Below are positions 41,736-50,360 of a DNA stretch of 64,000 nt, in pieces (positions within the stretch are counted from its first letter, which is position 1; every line of letters starts with the position of its first letter). The position numbers and the translations under genes were made by a program. Under the pieces are notes generated by a model. The model was not told the origin of the DNA, made no database searches, and saw nothing but the letters and a program-made list of their open reading frames with translations. This DNA comes from Dehalococcoidia bacterium (GTDB lineage Bacteria > Chloroflexota > Dehalococcoidia > Tepidiformales > Tepidiformaceae): NCBI GenBank assembly GCA_020850615.1, contig JADZEI010000011.1, positions 1 to 64,000 of the forward strand, given 5' to 3'.

Positions 41736-42422
41736 ATGCCGAAACAGGTCTCCAACGTCGCGACCGACGACTATCTGACCACGATCTACCGGATGTACCA
41801 CGACGAAGGGCAAGACGTCATCGCCGTGCGCCTCGCGGACCGGCTGGACATCACGCCGCCGTCGGTGGCGGGCATGCTGAAGCGGCTCCAGCGGGACAAC
41901 CTGGTCGAAATCGACAGCCGCAAGGTCATCCACCTGACGCACGAGGGGCTGGTGCGGGCGGAGCAGATGGTGCGGCGGCACCGGCTGGCGGAGTGCCTGA
42001 TCACGGACGTGCTGAAGGTGCAGTGGTGGCGCGCGTACGAAGAGGCGCACCTGCTCGAGCACGGGATCTCGGACATCACGGAACCGCACCTGTACGAGAT
42101 GCTCGGCAAGCCGACGCGCAGCCCGTTCGGCTACCCCATCCCGGGCCCGGGGGCGCCGCGCAAGCTGAGCATGACGACGCTGGCGGACATCGGCGAGGGG
42201 ACCGACGTCGAGATCGACCGCGTGTACGAAGAGGACGAGCAACTCCTGCGGTTCTTCGACGATGAGGGCATCCGCCCCGGGAAGACCGTGCGGATGGAGT
42301 CGATCGCGCCCTACCGGGGGACCGTGACGGCCTGCATCGACGGCCGCTCGATCGTGATGGGCACGCAGGTGGCGGGAAAGATCTGGGTGACACCCCCGGC
42401 GAAACCCTCGGCCCGTGTGTAG
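41736..42422 (+). CDS. DtxR/MntR-family metal-dependent transcriptional regulator
   Basis: This 228-residue repressor has three parts: an N-terminal winged helix (DYLTTIYRMYHDEGQDVIAVRLA...TPPSVAGMLKRLQRDNLV), a dimerisation and metal domain (RHRLAECLITDVLKVQW, then EEAHLLEHGISD), and a C-terminal SH3/FeoA-like domain. It probably represses iron or manganese uptake genes when metal is bound. No metal transporter is adjacent. The start ATG at 41736 fits the family; an upstream in-frame ATG adds an unrelated extension. Confidence 0.93.
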   Translation: MPKQVSNVATDDYLTTIYRMYHDEGQDVIAVRLADRLDITPPSVAGMLKRLQRDNLVEIDSRKVIHLTHEGLVRAEQMVRRHRLAECLITDVLKVQWWRAYEEAHLLEHGISDITEPHLYEMLGKPTRSPFGYPIPGPGAPRKLSMTTLADIGEGTDVEIDRVYEEDEQLLRFFDDEGIRPGKTVRMESIAPYRGTVTACIDGRSIVMGTQVAGKIWVTPPAKPSARV

Positions 42423-42494
42423 AACTGATTAACGCGTCGCGCTTGATCGCCGGGATGGCAACAGATCCGGCGCATCGTGACGACGATGTAAGAG

Positions 42495-44024
42495 ATGGCA
42501 CCCCCGGTCACACCTTCGCCGCTCCGTGTCCTCATCGTCGAGGACGACCCGTCGCTCGCGCGGCTGATCCAGCTCGTGCTTTCGCAGCACACGGGGCAGG
42601 CGATCGTGGCGCGCACGGGGAGCGAGGCGCTGGAGGCGGCCTCGCGCGGATACTTCCAGGCGCTCGCCGTGGACATCAGCCTGCCCGACATGTCCGGGTT
42701 CGACGTCATCAGCCGGATCCGGGAGCACTCGCCGGCGGCCGGGATCGTAGCCGTCACGGGCTTCGTCGATGTGGAAGTGGCCGTGCAGGCGATGAAGGCG
42801 GGGGCCGACGACTTCCTCGGCAAGCCGTTCAACGCGGAAGTGCTGTGGCACATGCTGACCAAGGCGGTCGACAACCGGAAGCAGCGGATCGAAGCGGAGC
42901 AGGCGGAGCTCTACCGGCAGCTCGCCTATACCGACGCGCTGACCGGGGCGCCGAACCGGCGCTTCCTGGACGAGTTCATCGAAGAGGCCGTGCTGGAGGC
43001 GCGACGGCACCGCACGCCGCTCTCCGTCGTGTACATGGACATCGACAACTTCAAGCTGCTGAACGACTACATGGGCCACGAAGAGGGCGACATCGTCCTC
43101 CAGCGGGTGGCGCAGGCGCTGCGCAGCGTGGTTCGGCCGCCGGCATCCTTCGGGCGCTTCGGCGGCGACGAGTTCGTGGCCGTCTTCCCGGGCGCGCAGC
43201 CGGAAGCCGTGCGGGACGCCGTGGGACGCCTGCGGGCGCTCACGAGCTCGATCGAGATCCGCGGCGGCGAATCGAGCACCACGCTCCCGGCGCGAATCAG
43301 CTGCGGCATCGCGACGCTGCGCAGCCACGAGTCGCCGCGCGACCTCATCGCGGACGCCGAGGACCAGATGTACCTGGACAAGACGGTGGCGGCGTCGATC
43401 CTCGGCGGCGCGCTGGACCACGGGACGAACGACCCGGTGCTGAAGATTTCGAACCTCAAGGCGCTACGCAGCCTGGTCAAGGCGATCGACCGGCGGGACA
43501 GCTACACGCGCTTCCACAGCGACCATGCGACGCGGCTGGCGCTGATGGCGTCGCGCGACGTGGACCTGCCGGAGGAGCTGGTCACGGCGATCACCATCGG
43601 CGGGCCGATCCACGACCTGGGCAAGATCGTCGTGCCGGACGAGATCCTGCGGAAGCCGGGGCCGCTGACCGCGGACGAGCGGCGGACGATGGAGGAGCAC
43701 CCGGTGATGGGGGCGGCGATCACGGCCGCGATCACAGACTACGACGCGGTGGTTGGGCTGGTGCGGCACCACCACGAGCGGTTCGATGGGCTCGGCTACC
43801 CGGGCGGCCTCGCGGGGACGGCGATCGATGTGGGGACGCGGTTGTTCGCCATCGCCGATGCCTACAGCGCGATGACGACGGACCGGCCCTACCGGAAGAG
43901 CCTCAGCACCGAGCAGGCAGTCGCCGAGATCGCGCGGGGGCGCGGCACGCAGTTCGACCCGGACCTGGCGACGGCGTTCATCCGGATGGTGGAGCGGGAG
44001 ATCCTGCGGCGGGAGGCGGCGTGA
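42495..44024 (+). CDS. Response regulator with GGDEF and HD-GYP domains
   Basis: This 509-residue protein has a receiver domain (residues 10-125; phospho-acceptor Asp in AVDISLPDMSGFD), then a GGDEF domain (residues 145-300; FGRFGGDEFVAVFP intact). A C-terminal HD-GYP domain follows (residues 325-500; HDLGKIVVPDEIL and HHERFDGLGYPGGL intact). It may both make and break cyclic di-GMP under control of an unidentified kinase. Both active sites look functional, so a switch rather than a one-way enzyme is likely. The following small gene overlaps by one base. Confidence 0.95.
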   Translation: MAPPVTPSPLRVLIVEDDPSLARLIQLVLSQHTGQAIVARTGSEALEAASRGYFQALAVDISLPDMSGFDVISRIREHSPAAGIVAVTGFVDVEVAVQAMKAGADDFLGKPFNAEVLWHMLTKAVDNRKQRIEAEQAELYRQLAYTDALTGAPNRRFLDEFIEEAVLEARRHRTPLSVVYMDIDNFKLLNDYMGHEEGDIVLQRVAQALRSVVRPPASFGRFGGDEFVAVFPGAQPEAVRDAVGRLRALTSSIEIRGGESSTTLPARISCGIATLRSHESPRDLIADAEDQMYLDKTVAASILGGALDHGTNDPVLKISNLKALRSLVKAIDRRDSYTRFHSDHATRLALMASRDVDLPEELVTAITIGGPIHDLGKIVVPDEILRKPGPLTADERRTMEEHPVMGAAITAAITDYDAVVGLVRHHHERFDGLGYPGGLAGTAIDVGTRLFAIADAYSAMTTDRPYRKSLSTEQAVAEIARGRGTQFDPDLATAFIRMVEREILRREAA

Positions 44025-44230
44025 TGCGGCTGCAGAGCTACCAGATCGCGAAGATCGTGGCCTGGCCCGCGCTGGCCTGGTGCACCATGGAGGCAGTGCT
44101 CCGGGTGGCGCTCGGGGAGCCTGCGCTGGCGATGCAGCCGGCGCTGTTGGCCGCGTGCGCGGCGGGCATGGTGACCGCTGCGAGCATCCGGCGGCGGCAG
44201 CTGGAGGCGGCCAGCGCACCGCAAGGGTAG
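44024..44230 (+). CDS. Small membrane-associated protein
   Basis: This 68-residue protein has two moderately hydrophobic segments (KIVAWPALAWCTMEAVLRVAL and PALLAACAAGMVTAASI). Its ATG overlaps the stop of the c-di-GMP gene (GTGATG), so translation is coupled. I recognise no family. It might localise or modulate the upstream protein. Confidence 0.55.
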   Translation: MRLQSYQIAKIVAWPALAWCTMEAVLRVALGEPALAMQPALLAACAAGMVTAASIRRRQLEAASAPQG

Positions 44231-44262
44231 ACTCGGCGCACCCCTACCTTCGAGGTGCGCCG

Positions 44263-44826
44263 ATGACCCGCGTCCCACTTGTCTCCCGCGACGACTTCCC
44301 CGAGGAGCTCCGCTATGTCTGGGATCGGCTGAAGGCCGACCAGACGGTCGGGAGCGACGCCGTCCCGAACATCTTCCGGACGATGGGCAACAACGCGCCG
44401 CTGCTGCGGAACTACCTGCGCCTGGGGAACAGCCTCTGGAAGGACATCGGGATCGACACGGCGACGCGGGAGCTCGTCATCCTGCGGGCGGCCATCCTCG
44501 AACACAGCATGTACGAATGGCACCAGCACGTCGCGATTGGCCGGGCGGCCGGGCTCAGCGACGACCGCATCCGGGCGCTGCACCACTGGCGCACGAGCGA
44601 CCTGTTCAGCGAGTCGGAACGGGCGCTGCTGGCCTATGTCGATGCGCTGGCGGCGACGGACCACCCGCTCCAGGAGGTGCACGATGGGCTGGCGGCGCAC
44701 TTCCCGGCGGCGACGATCGTGGGCGTGAACCTGATCATCGGCTTCTACATCATGACCGCGCGGTTCCTCGGGGCGATGGAGGTGCAGCCGGAGACCGCGT
44801 TCGTGGGCTGGGAGCTGCGCGGCTAA
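44263..44826 (+). CDS. Carboxymuconolactone decarboxylase family protein
   Basis: This 187-residue AhpD-like protein has the CMD core RELVILRAAILEHSMYEWHQHV. In peroxidase-type members a CxxC sits before HxxxA, but here the cysteines are absent (LEHSMYEWHQH), so alkyl-hydroperoxide chemistry is unlikely. It resembles the many CMD proteins of unknown substrate in aromatic-degrading bacteria. A strong terminator follows at 44851. Confidence 0.9.
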   Translation: MTRVPLVSRDDFPEELRYVWDRLKADQTVGSDAVPNIFRTMGNNAPLLRNYLRLGNSLWKDIGIDTATRELVILRAAILEHSMYEWHQHVAIGRAAGLSDDRIRALHHWRTSDLFSESERALLAYVDALAATDHPLQEVHDGLAAHFPAATIVGVNLIIGFYIMTARFLGAMEVQPETAFVGWELRG

Positions 44827-44850
44827 CACGGGCGCGCGGGGGCGCAGAAA

Positions 44851-44879
44851 AGCCCGGCGCGTGACCATGCGCCGGGCTT
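44851..44879 (+). terminator. Intrinsic terminator between convergent genes
   Basis: A 10-bp stem AGCCCGGCGC/GCGCCGGGCT with an 8-nt loop and a short T run (TTCGTT) downstream. It probably serves the plus-strand CMD gene and, in reverse (AAAAG on the other side), the convergent GGDEF gene. Confidence 0.75.
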
Positions 44880-44910
44880 CGTTGCCCACACGGGTGCACC
44901 GGGAGTTGGT

Positions 44911-45696
44911 TCAGGCAGCGCTGGTCGCGGCGCGAGGCGCCGGCATGGGGCGGGCGGTCACGCCGCGCGAGCGGGCGGCCACGAGGTCGCGCTGGGCGCG
45001 GCGGAGGAAGTCGCGGACTTCGAGCTCCCCTTCGTAGCCGGTGAGCGAGATGACCGGGTGCACCACCGACGCCTTTTCGAGCGGGATGCACGACCCGAAG
45101 GCGAGGAGCATGCTCTCCTGCTTCTCGGCGGTGGAGCGCTCGCGGTCGTCGACGACGATGGCGGCGAAGACGGGCCCTTCGAGGTGAGCGACGAAGTCGC
45201 TTTCGCCGGCGGCCTGGCGCATGGCTTTGCCGAGCATTGGCAGGAGCTTCGCTTCGACGTTCTTGTTGCGTTCGAAGCCGGAGAGGTCTGTGAGCACGAG
45301 CGAGAAGCCGCGACCGTTGCGCACCGAGCGCATCATCTGGCGGCGGAGCTCGAAGACGAAGTGGCGGCTATTCGGCAGGCCGGTGGACTCATCTTCGTAC
45401 ATGCGGCCGCGCATGCGCTCGATCCCGCGGTGGACCTTCTGGCCCTGGTCGGACTCTTCGTACCAGAACTGGACGTGGACGCCGGCGAAAAGGGCGGTCG
45501 AGAGGAGTACCACCAGCCAGCTGCCGCCTTCGCCCGTGGTGACGATGGTGACGGCCTGGGCGCTGAAGAGGACGATCCAGAGGGCAAAGGTAGCGGGCCG
45601 GATGACCCGCATGATGGGCGGGGCTTCGACGGAACCCATGACCGCTCCGTCGTTCGCGGCCCCGAAGAAGGAATTGAGGGCGGGCGGCATGTTCAC
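44911..45696 (-). CDS. Membrane protein with degenerate GGDEF domain
   Basis: This protein of about 261 residues has two transmembrane helices (about 32-52 and 58-78) and a GGDEF-like domain starting DESTGLPNSRHFVFELRRQ. The signature position reads LEGPVFAAIVV instead of GGDEF-type residues, so it should not make cyclic di-GMP and may be a sensor or effector. The GTG at 45696 has AGGAG 8 nt upstream; an ATG two codons later is the alternative start. It faces the CMD gene. Confidence 0.8.
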   Translation of the reverse strand: MNMPPALNSFFGAANDGAVMGSVEAPPIMRVIRPATFALWIVLFSAQAVTIVTTGEGGSWLVVLLSTALFAGVHVQFWYEESDQGQKVHRGIERMRGRMYEDESTGLPNSRHFVFELRRQMMRSVRNGRGFSLVLTDLSGFERNKNVEAKLLPMLGKAMRQAAGESDFVAHLEGPVFAAIVVDDRERSTAEKQESMLLAFGSCIPLEKASVVHPVISLTGYEGELEVRDFLRRAQRDLVAARSRGVTARPMPAPRAATSAA

Positions 45697-45790
45697 CGTC
45701 GGGTCTCCTGGCGTTCTCGATTTCAGGTTCGGTTGCGGGCGATGGGGGAAACAGCCAGCGCCTGTAAACTGCCTGTAAATCATGTGGAGC

Positions 45791-46124
45791 GCGGAGCCGG
45801 GGCGTTGTCGCTGGTTCGACGGGAGCGCTCCCTTGGCCGGTCGTGCCACTGATGTTGCGCCGCTGGTGCGGGCGGGCGTCGGCGGGGAGAGTGAGGGCGG
45901 ACCCGGGGCGTTGTCGCTGGTTCGACGCGAGCGCTCCCTTGGCCGGTCGCGCCACTGATGCGAGCTGCTGGAGCGGGCGGGCGTCGGCGAGCGGGGTGAG
46001 GCGGAGCCGGGGCGTGGTCGCTGGTGCGACGGGAGCGCTCCCTCGGCCGGTCGCGCCACTGATAGCACGCCACTGACGCGGGCGCGGGGAGGCGCGGGGC
46101 GAGGACGGGGGCGGAGCCGGGGCC
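45791..46124 (+). repeat. Tandem repeat, about 105-nt unit, three copies plus a partial
   Basis: Copies begin at 45791, 45897 and 46001, each with GCGGASCCGGGGCG and continuing GGGAGCGCTCCCT, GGCCGGTCGYGCCACTGATG. A fourth partial start is at 46111. Units differ at about 10% of positions. Each contains a short palindrome GGGAGCGCTCCC. The stretch 45697-46197 has no gene; it separates divergent genes and could hold regulatory sites. Confidence 0.85.
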
Positions 46125-46197
46125 ACACATGCCTGGCATCAGCGCACGATTGTGCGCCACTGCCTACAATGCCGCGGCAACGAAGGAGGGGTTTCTC

Positions 46198-47232
46198 GTG
46201 CCAACATCACTCACATGTGTCAAAACCGGTCAGCACCAGGTCGCCATGACGCAGGTGCCGTACCCGGACGAACCGGGGCCGTGCCAGGCGCTCGTCCGCA
46301 CCACGCTCGCGACGGTCTGCGGGAGCGACATGCACATCGTCGACGAATCGCCGCAGCTGGTGGGCGTGCCAATGGGCCACGAGGCGGTCGGCGTGGTGGC
46401 GGCGGTCGGCGCGGGCGTGACGGCGTTCAAGCCGGGCGACCGCGTGGCCGCTTCGTGCCTGGTCTGCTGCGGGTACTGCGACCGTTGCATGGAGGGCAAC
46501 CATTCGGTCTGCCAGACGTTCGCTTCGCCGGCGAACCTGCTGTTCGGCGGGCAGGGCGAGTACTTCATGGTGAACGGCGCCCAGACGAGCCTCGCGAGGA
46601 TCCCGGACGGCCTGGACGACGACCAGGTGCTGTTCGTGACCGACATCATGTCGACCGGGTTCGCGGCGATCGAGCGCGCGGAGCTGCGGATGGGCGACAC
46701 GGTCGCGGTGTTCGCGCAGGGTCCGGTCGGGCTGTGCGCGACGGCGGGCGCGCGCACCTTCGGGGCGGGGCTGGTCATCGCGGTCGAAGGGATCCCGGAG
46801 CGGCAGGCGATGGCGAAGCGCCTGGGCGCCGACATCGTGCTCGACCCCGCGGAGGCGGTCACGAAGATCATGGAGATCACGAACGGGCGCGGGGTGGATG
46901 TCGCAGTGGAGGCACTGGGCAACCCGGCAACGTTCACGAGCGCGTGCGCGGTGACGCGGTTCGGGGGCACGGTGAGCTCGGTCGGCGTGTACAGCGCCTT
47001 CCCGGAGCTGCCGCTGGCGACGACGGGCACGTTCATCCACCGGAAGCTGGTCACGACGCTCTGCCCGGTGGGGACGGACCGGCTGGGGCGGCTGATGGCG
47101 CTGATCGGCAGCGGCCGGGTGGACCTGCGCCCGCTGATCACCCATTCGATGAAGATCAGCGAGACGCCGGCGGCGTACGACCTGTTCCGGTCGAAGAAGG
47201 AAGGTGTGCTCAAGATCGCGCTGCGGCCGTAG
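46198..47232 (+). CDS. Zinc-dependent medium-chain alcohol dehydrogenase
   Basis: This 344-residue dehydrogenase has a catalytic zinc site (TLATVCGSDMHIV, GHEAVGVV), a structural zinc loop (CCGYCDRCMEGNHSVC) and a Rossmann fold (FAQGPVGLCATAGAR). The overall pattern matches the secondary-alcohol or glutathione-independent formaldehyde dehydrogenase branch. The GTG at 46198 is preceded by GGAGGGG. An upstream in-frame ATG lies in poorly conserved sequence next to the tandem repeat. Substrate not determined. Confidence 0.92.
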   Translation: MPTSLTCVKTGQHQVAMTQVPYPDEPGPCQALVRTTLATVCGSDMHIVDESPQLVGVPMGHEAVGVVAAVGAGVTAFKPGDRVAASCLVCCGYCDRCMEGNHSVCQTFASPANLLFGGQGEYFMVNGAQTSLARIPDGLDDDQVLFVTDIMSTGFAAIERAELRMGDTVAVFAQGPVGLCATAGARTFGAGLVIAVEGIPERQAMAKRLGADIVLDPAEAVTKIMEITNGRGVDVAVEALGNPATFTSACAVTRFGGTVSSVGVYSAFPELPLATTGTFIHRKLVTTLCPVGTDRLGRLMALIGSGRVDLRPLITHSMKISETPAAYDLFRSKKEGVLKIALRP

Positions 47233-47284
47233 GGCCTGGCCGGGCGGCGGTGCCACCCAGCTTCGCCGTCGTCGCACCGCCCGG

Positions 47285-47290
47285 TAGCAT
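47285..47290 (+). promoter_or_regulatory. -10 box of YdeI-like gene (leaderless)
   Basis: TAGCAT ends exactly 7 nt before the ATG at 47297. Confidence 0.5.
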
Positions 47291-47296
47291 CGGCGC

Positions 47297-47872
47297 ATGG
47301 AACCGCTCTTCTTCGAGACGGTTGACGAGCTGCGCGCGTGGTTTCACGACAACCACGCGCGGCTCGACGAAGCGCACATCGGGTTCTACAAGAAGGCGAG
47401 CGGCCGCGGAGGCGTGACCTACCAGGAAGCGCTCGACGCAGCGCTCTGTGTCGGCTGGATCGATGGGGTGCGCCGATCGCTGGACGAGGCGGCGTACATG
47501 ATCCGGTTCACGCCGCGGCGGAAGGGGAGTAACTGGAGCGGGGTCAACACGCGGCGGATGGAGCAGCTCATCGCGGAGGGGCTGGTCACGGAGGCGGGGC
47601 TCGCGGCGTTCGAACTGCGCCACGCATCGCGGCGCGGGCCGTACTCGTTCGAAGCGGAGGACGTGGACTTCGGGCCCGAGGAGGAGGCAGCGCTGTCGGC
47701 GCACGCGGCGGCGCTGTCGGCGCACGCGGCGGCGCGCGCCTTCTGGGACGCGCAACCGCGGGGGTACCGCAGGGTCGCGATGCACTGGGTGACGAGCGCG
47801 AAGCGGCCCGAGACACGGGCGCGCCGGCTCGCGAAGGTGATCACGGAATCGGCGGCGGGGCGGCGGGTCTGA
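47297..47872 (+). CDS. YdeI/OmpD-associated family protein
   Basis: This 191-residue soluble protein starts with the family pattern FETVDELRAWFHDNHARLDEAHIGFYKK and continues EALDAALCVGWIDGVRRSLDE and IRFTPRRKGSNWSGVN. Function is unknown in general. A perfect 21-bp tandem duplication (47690-47710 and 47711-47731) repeats ALSAHAA in frame, a recent slip. The gene is convergent with the DinB gene, with stop codons adjacent. Confidence 0.9.
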   Translation: MEPLFFETVDELRAWFHDNHARLDEAHIGFYKKASGRGGVTYQEALDAALCVGWIDGVRRSLDEAAYMIRFTPRRKGSNWSGVNTRRMEQLIAEGLVTEAGLAAFELRHASRRGPYSFEAEDVDFGPEEEAALSAHAAALSAHAAARAFWDAQPRGYRRVAMHWVTSAKRPETRARRLAKVITESAAGRRV

Positions 47873-48340
47873 CTATGCACCGATGAGCCTGCGCGCGGCC
47901 TCGATCTGGCCCGCGTGGAACGACTCGTGCTGGGCGTAGCGGGCGAGGGCGACGCCCACCGGGCCATCCTGCACGACCGCGGAGAGCTGGTCCGGCTCGG
48001 CGGTGGCGAAGGCCGCGTTGAGGGCGGAGAGGTTCTCGCGCAGGGCGGGGAGGATCTCTTCGAACGCCACGGCGGTGTTGCGGATCAGCTTCGGCGAGTT
48101 GGGCAGGTACATGCGCAGCCGCTCCATGGGCCAGGGGGCCTGGACGCCGAGCATGGCGAGGCAGTTCGCGCGCCCGGCGACGATGTGCCCGGCGATCCAG
48201 TTGATGCAGTTGATGCCGGCACCGGGCTCCACGAGGCTCTGCTCGTGGGAGAGCCCGGCGATGCCGCTTTCCACGCGCGCGGCCGCATCCGCCCAGAGGG
48301 CACGGAGCGCCGCCCCATCGACCACGCCGCCTTCAGACAC
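47873..48340 (-). CDS. DinB-like protein
   Basis: This 155-residue protein has the DinB four-helix fold, with INCINWIAGHIVAGRANCLAML and the C-terminal YAQHESFHAGQIEAARRLIGA providing His ligands. It is the third DinB-type protein in the window. The GTG at 48340 lies inside the end of the upstream decarboxylase gene (8-bp overlap), so it is translationally coupled to it. Substrate unknown. Confidence 0.8.
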   Translation of the reverse strand: MSEGGVVDGAALRALWADAAARVESGIAGLSHEQSLVEPGAGINCINWIAGHIVAGRANCLAMLGVQAPWPMERLRMYLPNSPKLIRNTAVAFEEILPALRENLSALNAAFATAEPDQLSAVVQDGPVGVALARYAQHESFHAGQIEAARRLIGA

Positions 48341-49082
48341 GCTCGACTGCCTCCAGGGGGGACTTGTTGGGGTCGGCCAGGTAGCGGAGCACGGGGAGCG
48401 TGACGTCGGCCCGGCCGATCGATGCGGACACCGGGTAGACCGCGCGGGCGCCATCGAGCGACCAGGCGGCGCCGTCGAAGGTTTCGAGCCAGGGCCGGCC
48501 GCGATCGGCGTTGGCGAAGGCGAGCTCGGAGTCGACCTGGACGAGGCGGGGGAGCTCCGCGCCGTCGCGGAGGAGGCGGGCGACGTTGAGATTCGGCAGA
48601 AACTGGATGTCGCCGCCGCTGATTGGCTCGGGGTCGCGGAGGCCGACTTCGAGCACGGTCCGGCCGCCGGCGGCGACGCGCAGGCGGGACTCGTCGTACT
48701 GGCGGCGGAGGGTGACCTCGCCTTCGACCACCGGGTAGCCCCAGCCCTCGCGCAGGCGCGCGATCGCCGCGGGAGATGTGCAGTAGGCACGCGCCAGGAA
48801 GGACCGCGGCCGCGTTGCCGACCGGCAGCCGACGCGCACCTCGGCGAGGACAAAAGGTCCAACGTCGCTTTCTGGCACGCGGAGGGCCGAGAAGATGACC
48901 GTTGGCGGGATGGTGGGGTGGAGGGCCGGGGGCAGGTGGCGGACGAGGTCCAGGTCGTCGAGCTCGTACATGACCTGGAGGTAGTCGGCGCCGGGGATGG
49001 TCCACGGTTCGGTGGCCGGGGAGCTCACCAGCGGCGCCTCGGCGTAGAGCGGCGAGAGGTCACGCGTGCCGGTGAAGGGCAT
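48333..49082 (-). CDS. Acetoacetate decarboxylase family protein
   Basis: This 249-residue protein has the ADC fold (VMYELDDLDLVRHLPPALHPTIPPTV, then VLAEVRVGCRS and EGWGYPVVEGEVTLRR). True ADC uses a lysine Schiff base in a conserved ExxK-type context, and I do not see a matching lysine. An alternative lyase or binding role is possible, as in many large ADC-like families. Start overlaps the LLM stop by one base (TGATG), so it is in an LLM - ADC-like - DinB operon. Confidence 0.82.
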   Translation of the reverse strand: MPFTGTRDLSPLYAEAPLVSSPATEPWTIPGADYLQVMYELDDLDLVRHLPPALHPTIPPTVIFSALRVPESDVGPFVLAEVRVGCRSATRPRSFLARAYCTSPAAIARLREGWGYPVVEGEVTLRRQYDESRLRVAAGGRTVLEVGLRDPEPISGGDIQFLPNLNVARLLRDGAELPRLVQVDSELAFANADRGRPWLETFDGAAWSLDGARAVYPVSASIGRADVTLPVLRYLADPNKSPLEAVERV

Positions 49083-50188
49083 CACGCCACCCCCGCGGCC
49101 GTGGACTCGCGCCTCGCGGGCCCGGCGAACTTGGGCATCACTTCCTTCGCGAAGAGGCGGAGGCTGGCGAGCACGTCCTCCTGGGGGACGGTCTCGACGC
49201 AGTTCAGCATGAAGTTGATGCGGTCGACGCCGGTCGCTTCCCAGGCGCGGATCGCCCGGATGATGCGCTCGGGGTCGCCCATGGCGACGCCTTCGGGCAC
49301 GCCGTCGCCTTCGGACTGGCTCTGGCGGCGCAGCGCGGGGAGCAGGCCAAGGTTGGGATAGGAGCGCGTCGGGTAGGCCTGGCGCGCGGCGAGGAGCTGC
49401 TCGGCGAGGTAGTTGAAGGTGCCGGCGATGCGCTGGCCGGTCTTCACGCCGTGGGCGTCGTCCTCGTGGCAGTAGAGGAAGTTCACGGTGTTCACCTGCT
49501 CGTTGACGAACGAGCCGACGGGGTCGCAGCTGCGGATGCGGCGGCGGTACTGCTCGACCTTCTTCTCCTGCTCGGCGAAGCCGCCAAAGGTGAGCCCGAG
49601 GCAGCCGAGGCCGCGGTCCGCCGCGTCGGTCTCGGTGCCGGGGCTGGTCACGGCGACCCACATCGGCGGGTGCGGCTTCTGGTACGGCTTCGGGAGCACC
49701 GCCCGGCTCGGCATGCTGAAGGCGCGGCCTTCGTGGGCATAGCGCTCCTGCGTCCACATCTTCGGGATGGCGCGGACGTACTCGTCCCAGGTCTTCTTGG
49801 TCTCGTCGGGGTCGGCCTGGAAGCCGCCGAGCTCGGTCCAGGTGGAGGAGCGGCCGGTGCCGAGCTCGAGGCGGCCGTGCGAGAGGATGTCGAGCACGGC
49901 GGCGCGCTCGGCGACGCGCACGGGGTGGTTGAACTGCGGCACGCAGACGACGATGCCGTGGCCGACGTGGATGTCCTTCGTCTGCATCGCCGCGGCGGTG
50001 AGGAAGAGTTCCGGCGCGGAGCAGTGCGAGTACTCCTCGAGGAAGTGGTGCTCCACCGCCCAGACCTGGTCGAAGCCGAGCTCGTCGGCGAGCCGGGTCT
50101 GCTCCAGGCAGTTGTGGTAGACGTCGTGCTCGGTTTCCGCTTCCCACGGGCGCGGCACCGAGATCTCGAAGAAGATGCCGAATTTCAC
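49082..50188 (-). CDS. LLM-class flavin-dependent oxidoreductase
   Basis: This 368-residue protein has the bacterial luciferase-like TIM-barrel fold: FDQVWAVEHHFLEEYSHCSAP near residue 40, VGHGIVVCVPQFNHPVRVAE near 75 and LELGTGRSSTW near 105. It uses reduced FMN or F420 to oxidise an organic substrate. The EHHF pattern is typical of FMN-type members. It leads a small operon with an ADC-like and a DinB-like gene, perhaps acting on one substrate. Confidence 0.93.
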   Translation of the reverse strand: MKFGIFFEISVPRPWEAETEHDVYHNCLEQTRLADELGFDQVWAVEHHFLEEYSHCSAPELFLTAAAMQTKDIHVGHGIVVCVPQFNHPVRVAERAAVLDILSHGRLELGTGRSSTWTELGGFQADPDETKKTWDEYVRAIPKMWTQERYAHEGRAFSMPSRAVLPKPYQKPHPPMWVAVTSPGTETDAADRGLGCLGLTFGGFAEQEKKVEQYRRRIRSCDPVGSFVNEQVNTVNFLYCHEDDAHGVKTGQRIAGTFNYLAEQLLAARQAYPTRSYPNLGLLPALRRQSQSEGDGVPEGVAMGDPERIIRAIRAWEATGVDRINFMLNCVETVPQEDVLASLRLFAKEVMPKFAGPARRESTAAGVA

Positions 50189-50360
50189 CTGCTTTCCCTG
50201 CCTTGCTTCTGCGTGTGCGGGAATCTACCACAGTGACTGGCGGCCCGCGCCGGGGTATTCCGGGCGTTGTTGCGAAGCCGTATCAGCGGAGGTTTCGGAG
50301 CCTTCACCGGCGTTTCAGCGTCGCAACGGGACGGTGGTAGACTCGCCGCGAGAGGACGAC

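Noticed and set aside
45843-46128. Open frames through the 105-nt tandem repeats
   Set aside because: They exist in several frames on both strands because the repeat is GC-rich and lacks stops; they simply reread the repeat and have no start signals.
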